A DNA stretch of 64,000 nt from assembly GCF_900112815.1 (NCBI RefSeq), contig NZ_FOND01000009.1, forward strand, positions 1-64,000, written 5' to 3'. The position numbers and the translations under genes are program-made. Positions 60,170-64,000 of this stretch are shown here, piece after piece. Position 1 is the first letter of the stretch, and each line of letters begins with the position of its first letter. The DNA comes from Blastococcus tunisiensis. GTDB taxonomy: Bacteria > Actinomycetota > Actinomycetes > Mycobacteriales > Geodermatophilaceae. A model generated the notes under the pieces. That model saw only the letters and a program-made list of their open reading frames with translations, had not been told where the DNA came from and made no database searches.

Positions 60170-60828
60170 GCCGGGTCCAGCGCGGCCGCCACCGAGGTCA
60201 CGACGCGGGAGGTGCGGCTGCCCGGAGGGCAGAGGGCGGCCACGGCCAGCGCGTCCGGGAAGTGGTCGATGTCGGTCAGCTGGGGGAGGTCGAGCACCGC
60301 CAGACCGGTCGCCTCGAGCGCCTCGCGGGTGCGCGCGGCGGTGTCGTCCCGGGACATGGGCACGTCGGGCAGCACGGCCGCCGGCTCCGCGGCGTGCAGC
60401 CCGAGCGCCCACCACCCACCGTCCGGGGCCGTGCCGAGGACGGCGGTCCCCGGGCCCGCGGCCTCCAGCGCAGCCGCGCACCGGTCCAGCAGATCGGGGG
60501 TCACCTGCGGGGTGTCCATGCCGATGAGCAGCGTAGGCCTGCTGCCGTCGGCCATGGCATCGGCGAAGGCCGCCGCCAGCCGGGCGCCGAGGTCGCCGTC
60601 GGGCTGGCGGACGACGGCGAACCCGTCCAGGTCGAGGTCCCGCGGGGGGCCGTCCAGGGCGACGACCCGGCGCGACGCGGGCGCCGCGCGGACCGTGTCC
60701 AGGGTGTCGGCGACGGAGGCCGCGGCGATCGCGGCCGCCTGCTCCGGTGTGCACGGCGGGCTGAGCCGGGTCTTGCTGCGCCCGGGCACGGGGGCCTTGG
60801 TGATGACGACGATCTGGGTCTCCCTCAC
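60166..60828 (-). CDS. DUF2064/TIGR04282-type glycosyltransferase-like protein
   Basis: 220 aa, GTG start overlapping the GT2 stop as GTGA. VVITKAPVPGRSKTRLSPPC TPEQAAAIA is the characteristic N-terminus, and LLIGMDTPQVTPDLLDRC, TAVLGTAPDGGWWALGL the nucleotide-sugar-like DxD region and core. This family adopts the GT-A fold and is found with GT2 genes; no substrate is established. It sits between a GT2 gene and a molybdoenzyme gene, with 4-base overlaps on both sides. Confidence 0.88.
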   Translation of the reverse strand: MRETQIVVITKAPVPGRSKTRLSPPCTPEQAAAIAAASVADTLDTVRAAPASRRVVALDGPPRDLDLDGFAVVRQPDGDLGARLAAAFADAMADGSRPTLLIGMDTPQVTPDLLDRCAAALEAAGPGTAVLGTAPDGGWWALGLHAAEPAAVLPDVPMSRDDTAARTREALEATGLAVLDLPQLTDIDHFPDALAVAALCPPGSRTSRVVTSVAAALDPA

Positions 60829-61499
60829 CGGGCCAGCACCCCGCGCATGTCGCGGATCGTGCGGACGGTGCCCCGGACGGTGCCGGTCACCTTGGAGCGG
60901 CTGCCCTCCGTCCGGAGCCCGTAGTCGACGTCGACCTCGCGGACCCGCCAGCCGGCGTCGGAGGCCCGGGTGACCATCTCCAGCGGGTAGCCGAAGCGGC
61001 GGTCGGTGAGGCCAAGTCCGAGCAGCTCCTGCCGTCGTCCGGCGCGCATCGGGCCCAGGTCGTGCAGCCGCAGCCCGGTGCGCCTGCGCAGCATGCGGGC
61101 CAGGGCGAGATTGGCCACCCGGGCGTGCAGCGGCCAGGCGCCACGTACCGGGCGACGCCGGCCGAGGACCAGGTCGGCCGCGCCGGCGGAGACCGGATCG
61201 GCGACCCGCGGCAGCTGCGCGGGGTCCATCGACCCGTCGGCGTCGCAGAAGCACACGACGTCGGCGGTCGCCGCCTCCAGGCCCGCGTGCGCGGCGGCCC
61301 CGAACCCGCGCTGCGGCACGGGGACGACGGTCGCGCCGTGCGCGGCGGCGACCTCGGCCGAGCCGTCGGTGGACCCGTTGTCGGCCACGATCGCCCGGTA
61401 GCCGGCCGGCAGCCGGGACAGCACCCACGGCAGCGACGCCGCCTCGTCGAGGCAGGGGAGGACGACGTCGACCGGTGCGGACCCCTCGGATGTCGTCAT
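60825..61499 (-). CDS. GT2 glycosyltransferase (dolichyl-phosphate mannose synthase-like)
   Basis: 224 aa, ATG start. VDVVLPCLDEAASLPWVLSR, IVADNGSTDGSAEVAAAHGA TVVPVPQRGFGAAAHAGLEA, FCDADGSMDPAQLPRVADPV with the DxD-type metal site, and FGYPLEMVTRASDAGWRVRE VDVDYGLRTEGSRSKVTGTV RGT are all typical of the polyprenyl-phosphate sugar transferase group. No membrane helix is evident. First gene of a four-gene chain linked by 4-base overlaps. Confidence 0.9.
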   Translation of the reverse strand: MTTSEGSAPVDVVLPCLDEAASLPWVLSRLPAGYRAIVADNGSTDGSAEVAAAHGATVVPVPQRGFGAAAHAGLEAATADVVCFCDADGSMDPAQLPRVADPVSAGAADLVLGRRRPVRGAWPLHARVANLALARMLRRRTGLRLHDLGPMRAGRRQELLGLGLTDRRFGYPLEMVTRASDAGWRVREVDVDYGLRTEGSRSKVTGTVRGTVRTIRDMRGVLAR

Positions 61500-61585
61500 G
61501 ATGTGCCATTCGTACCGAAGGGGGATCCGGTTCGCCTGCCGACCGGAGGGGCACGGGTCCTCCGCCGCACCTACGCTCGGCGACG

Positions 61586-62950
61586 ATGAGCCCCGCGCCT
61601 GCCGACGTCGACGCCGCGCCCGCGTCGACGACCGGGCGCACCGCCCGGGGAGCGCTCGTCCTCCTCGTCACGGCGGGTGTGGTGGCGGTCTGGCTGCTCG
61701 GCCGTGCCCTCACCCTGTCCGGCGGCGACCTGCACCTGTCCGGCGGCTACCTGCTCGTCGGGGAACTCGATCCCGTGGTCTCGCCCGGGGTGCTCCTGGC
61801 CCTGCTGGTCGCGGTCGCGGGCGTGCTGTGGGGGCCGGCGCTGGCCCGACGGCTGCCCTGGCGGTGGCTGCTGGCCGGCAGCGCCGGGGGAGCCGCGGGC
61901 TGGTCCGTCGCGCTGGCGTTGAACGGCGGCTGGAGCCGGCTCGCCGAGCCGATGGCCAGCAAGCACGAGTACGTCGCCGACGTGGGCCGGGTCGGCGGCC
62001 TCGGGGCGTTCGTCGACACCTTCGTCGACTCGGTGCCGGTGGACTCCGCCGACCCGTGGGTGACCCACGTCGCGGGCCACCCACCGGGTGCGCTGCTCGC
62101 CTTCGTGCTCCTGGAGCGGATCGGTCTCGGCGGGCCGGGCTGGGCCGCGGTGCTGTGCATCGCCGGGGGAGCGCTGGCGGTGCCGGCCGTCCTCGTCACC
62201 GTCCGTGCGGTCGCCGACGAGACCGCCGCGCGGGCGGTGGCTCCTTTCGCCGTCCTCTTCCCGGGCGCGGTGTGGGTGGCCACCAGCGCCGACGCGTTCT
62301 TCGCCGGTGTCCTCGCCTGGGGGGTGGCGCTCCTCGCGCTGGCGGCGGCCCGGGGGCCGTCGAGGGCCGGGTATCTCCGGGCGGCGGCCGCCGGACTGCT
62401 GCTGGGGCTGAGCCTGTTCCTGTCCTTCGGGCTGACCGCCGCCGGGCTGCTGGCCCTGGCCGTGGTGCTCGTGGGGCGGGACCGGCTGGACTGGGGCGGG
62501 ACCGTGCGCCTCCTCGCGGTCGCCGCGGCGGGTGTGCTGCTGGTGTTCGTGGTGTTCACCGTCCAGGGCTACTGGTGGTTCGAGGGCATCGCGGTGGATG
62601 CGCAGCGGGTCCGCGACGGCGCCGCGTACGACGACCGGGCGGCCCAGTACCCGTGGTTCCTCGCGGGCAATGTCGCCGCCGGGGCCGTCGCGGCCGGCCC
62701 GGCGGTGGTCGCCGGCCTGGCCGGGCTCCGGGGCCGGCTGCGCTGGCTGCCGGTTGCGGCTCTGGCCGGGATGGCGGTGAGCGACCTCTCCGGGCTGGTG
62801 CTGGGGGAGACCGAGCGGATCTGGCTGCCGTTCCTCGTCTGGCTGCTGCCCGCCACCGCCACGCTGCCGCCGGCGTCGCAGCGGTTCTGGCTGTCGCTCT
62901 CGGCCGCGCTGGCGATCGTCGTGGAGGTCGTCGTCCGCACGCCCTGGTGA
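61586..62950 (+). CDS. Multi-pass membrane protein, probably GT-C-type glycosyltransferase
   Basis: 454 aa, ATG start. About 11-12 hydrophobic segments. After the second segment an extracytoplasmic loop reads SKHEYVADVGRVGGLGAFVD TFVDSVPVDSADPWVTHVAG HPPG, and later come DAQRVRDGAAYDDRAAQYPW F and LGETERIWLPFLVWLLPA, where ERIW...F is shared with integral membrane GT-C proteins of actinobacteria. Sugar donor and acceptor are unknown. Its neighbour is a GT2 enzyme of the polyprenyl-phosphate type, which could make the lipid-linked donor. It ends 7 bases before the convergent epimerase gene. Confidence 0.75.
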   Translation: MSPAPADVDAAPASTTGRTARGALVLLVTAGVVAVWLLGRALTLSGGDLHLSGGYLLVGELDPVVSPGVLLALLVAVAGVLWGPALARRLPWRWLLAGSAGGAAGWSVALALNGGWSRLAEPMASKHEYVADVGRVGGLGAFVDTFVDSVPVDSADPWVTHVAGHPPGALLAFVLLERIGLGGPGWAAVLCIAGGALAVPAVLVTVRAVADETAARAVAPFAVLFPGAVWVATSADAFFAGVLAWGVALLALAAARGPSRAGYLRAAAAGLLLGLSLFLSFGLTAAGLLALAVVLVGRDRLDWGGTVRLLAVAAAGVLLVFVVFTVQGYWWFEGIAVDAQRVRDGAAYDDRAAQYPWFLAGNVAAGAVAAGPAVVAGLAGLRGRLRWLPVAALAGMAVSDLSGLVLGETERIWLPFLVWLLPATATLPPASQRFWLSLSAALAIVVEVVVRTPW

Positions 62951-62957
62951 CGACGGG

Positions 62958-64000
62958 TCAGGGAGCGGGACGCAGGGGGTCGGTGGCGAAGGCGCGCATG
63001 CCGTCCTCGAAGGTGACCCGGGCGCGGAAACCGAGGTCCTCCTCGGCCAGGACCGGGCTCGCGACGACGTGCCGCACGTCGCCGATCCGGTACTCGCCGG
63101 TGACCTCCGGGTCCGGCCCGCCGAACGCCGCGGCCAGCGCCCGGGCCATGTCGCCCACGGTGTGCGGGGTTCCCGAGGCGACGTTGTAGGCGCGCAGGGA
63201 CGCCTCGGGCGGCTCGGCCTCCAGCGCCCGCAGGTTGGCGTCGGCGACGTCGGTGACGTGCACGAAGTCGCGCTGCTGCCCGCCGTCCTCGAACACCCGG
63301 GGCGCCCGCCCGGCCTCGAGCGCACTGCGGAAGATCGCGGCGACCCCGGCGTAGGGGGTGTCGCGGGGCATGTGCGGGCCGTAGACGTTGTGGTAGCGGA
63401 GGGCGACCACACCGCCGCCGGTGGACGCCGCCCAGGCCGACGCCAGGTGCTCCTGCCCCAGCTTGGTCGCGGCATAGGTGTTGCGCGGGTCGGGTGCGGC
63501 GTCCTCGGGCACCGTCGCCCAGGCCAGCTCGCGCCCGCAGTGCGGGCAGGGTGGCTCGAACCGGCCCTGCTCCAGCTCCTCGCGTCGCCGGGGGGCCGCC
63601 GGGACGACGCCGTGCTCGCGGCAGGTGTACCGGCCCTCGCCGTAGATCACCATCGAGCTGGCGAGCACCAGCCGCCCGATGCCAGCGCGCGCCATGGCGG
63701 CCAGCAGCACCGCCGTCCCGAGTTCGTTGATGCCGGCGTACTCGGGCATGTCCTGCACGTCGACGCCGAGCCCGACCATCGCCGCCTGGTGGCAGACCGC
63801 GTCGACCCCGTCCAGGGCGCGCTCCACGGTCGCGCGGTCGCGCACGTCGCCGACCAGCAGCTCGGCACCGTCCGGCATCGCGGGCTCGGCCCCGGCGCGG
63901 TGCACCGCCGGCAGCAGCGCGTCCAGGACCCGCACCTCGTGCCCCGCGTCCCGGCAGGCGCGGACGACGTGCGAGCCGATGAAGCCCGCTCCACCGGTGA
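62958..64000 (-). CDS. NAD-dependent epimerase/dehydratase with zinc-ribbon insert, 5' end outside window
   Basis: At least 347 aa; the frame is open through base 64000 and starts beyond it. TGGAGFIGSHVVRACRDAGH is the nucleotide-binding fold, LVGDVRDRATVERALDGVDA VCHQAA follows, and the catalytic YxxxK is YAATK after the Ser of LASSMVIYGEG. An insert at about residues 140-180 has YTCREHG and FEPPCPHCGRELAW, so Cys, His, Cys and Cys could bind zinc. ALRYHNVYGPHMPRDTPYAG VAAIF and RDFVHVTDVADANL fit the nucleotide-sugar epimerase group. Neighbouring glycosyltransferases suggest a role in cell-surface sugar synthesis. Confidence 0.88.
   Translation of the reverse strand, partial: TGGAGFIGSHVVRACRDAGHEVRVLDALLPAVHRAGAEPAMPDGAELLVGDVRDRATVERALDGVDAVCHQAAMVGLGVDVQDMPEYAGINELGTAVLLAAMARAGIGRLVLASSMVIYGEGRYTCREHGVVPAAPRRREELEQGRFEPPCPHCGRELAWATVPEDAAPDPRNTYAATKLGQEHLASAWAASTGGGVVALRYHNVYGPHMPRDTPYAGVAAIFRSALEAGRAPRVFEDGGQQRDFVHVTDVADANLRALEAEPPEASLRAYNVASGTPHTVGDMARALAAAFGGPDPEVTGEYRIGDVRHVVASPVLAEEDLGFRARVTFEDGMRAFATDPLRPAP

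Overview
The window is high-GC actinobacterial DNA. Several features point to Geodermatophilaceae (Blastococcus, Geodermatophilus, Modestobacter) or a close relative: many GTG starts, many genes chained by 4-base GTGA/ATGA overlaps, mycothiol-type and DUF3052/DUF3145 proteins, and a fabD-fabH-acpP-fabF-accD locus next to a PucR-type FasR regulator. The family assignment is inference from protein content.

Bases 1 to about 13,290 are an accessory island at a tRNA with a CAT anticodon (13220-13293). Its right part (7591-13098, all on the minus strand) reads as one module: tyrosine integrase, a small conserved protein, a DnaB-N-like protein, a P4-type primase/SF3 helicase, a 28-codon micro-ORF, a hypothetical protein, a phage terminase small subunit and another small protein. 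No capsid, portal, large terminase or FtsK/Tra gene is visible. This is the gene set of a phage satellite (PICI-like) rather than a complete prophage or an AICE. The left part (1-7620) is cargo and debris: an IS3 transposase end that has cut an Mrr-type restriction gene, a protein with two HNH domains, a tandem pair of zinc-ribbon/HNH proteins (one with a lost zinc ligand), a truncated EVE-like restriction-type gene, and an intact Ser/Thr kinase with a novel N-terminal region. A defence role for this cargo is plausible but not shown. The left attachment site is not in the window.

From 13,300 the sequence is ordinary chromosome. A sigma-70-like promoter and a c-di-AMP (ydaO/yuaA) riboswitch precede an M23 cell-wall hydrolase. 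A TVP38-type membrane protein, a mycothiol-dependent isomerase-like protein, a diguanylate cyclase with an intact I-site and DUF3145 follow. The fatty-acid locus (18.9-25.6 kb) is fabD-fabH-acpP-fabF-accD6 with fasR upstream. FabD carries an unusual C-terminal lipoyl-like domain without lysine, and a TTTGTAGG-type inverted repeat lies in front of fabD. The aceE-DUF3052-ahpE group (30.3-34.5 kb), which adjoins this locus in mycobacteria, is separated from it here by a cupin, an M20 hydrolase, and a divergent LacI regulator/GH1 beta-glucosidase pair with two operator-like sites.

From 34.5 to 52.9 kb come tRNA-Val(TAC), three alpha/beta hydrolases, a WS/DGAT acyltransferase coupled to an epimerase, a FUSC-type membrane protein, and Nif3. 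Then come CstA with a small CC/HHH partner, a zinc-ribbon protein coupled to the RNase H/phosphatase fusion, a GGDEF-EAL protein, a TauE/SafE permease and a PIG-L deacetylase. From 53 kb: a CHRD-domain surface protein paired with a class F sortase, the RNase P RNA, a PLP enzyme-RidA-short asparaginase operon, a DUF4349 lipoprotein, and a four-gene chain (two glycosyltransferases, a dual Sec/Tat molybdopterin oxidoreductase, a membrane protein). A multi-pass membrane protein and an epimerase that runs off the window end follow.
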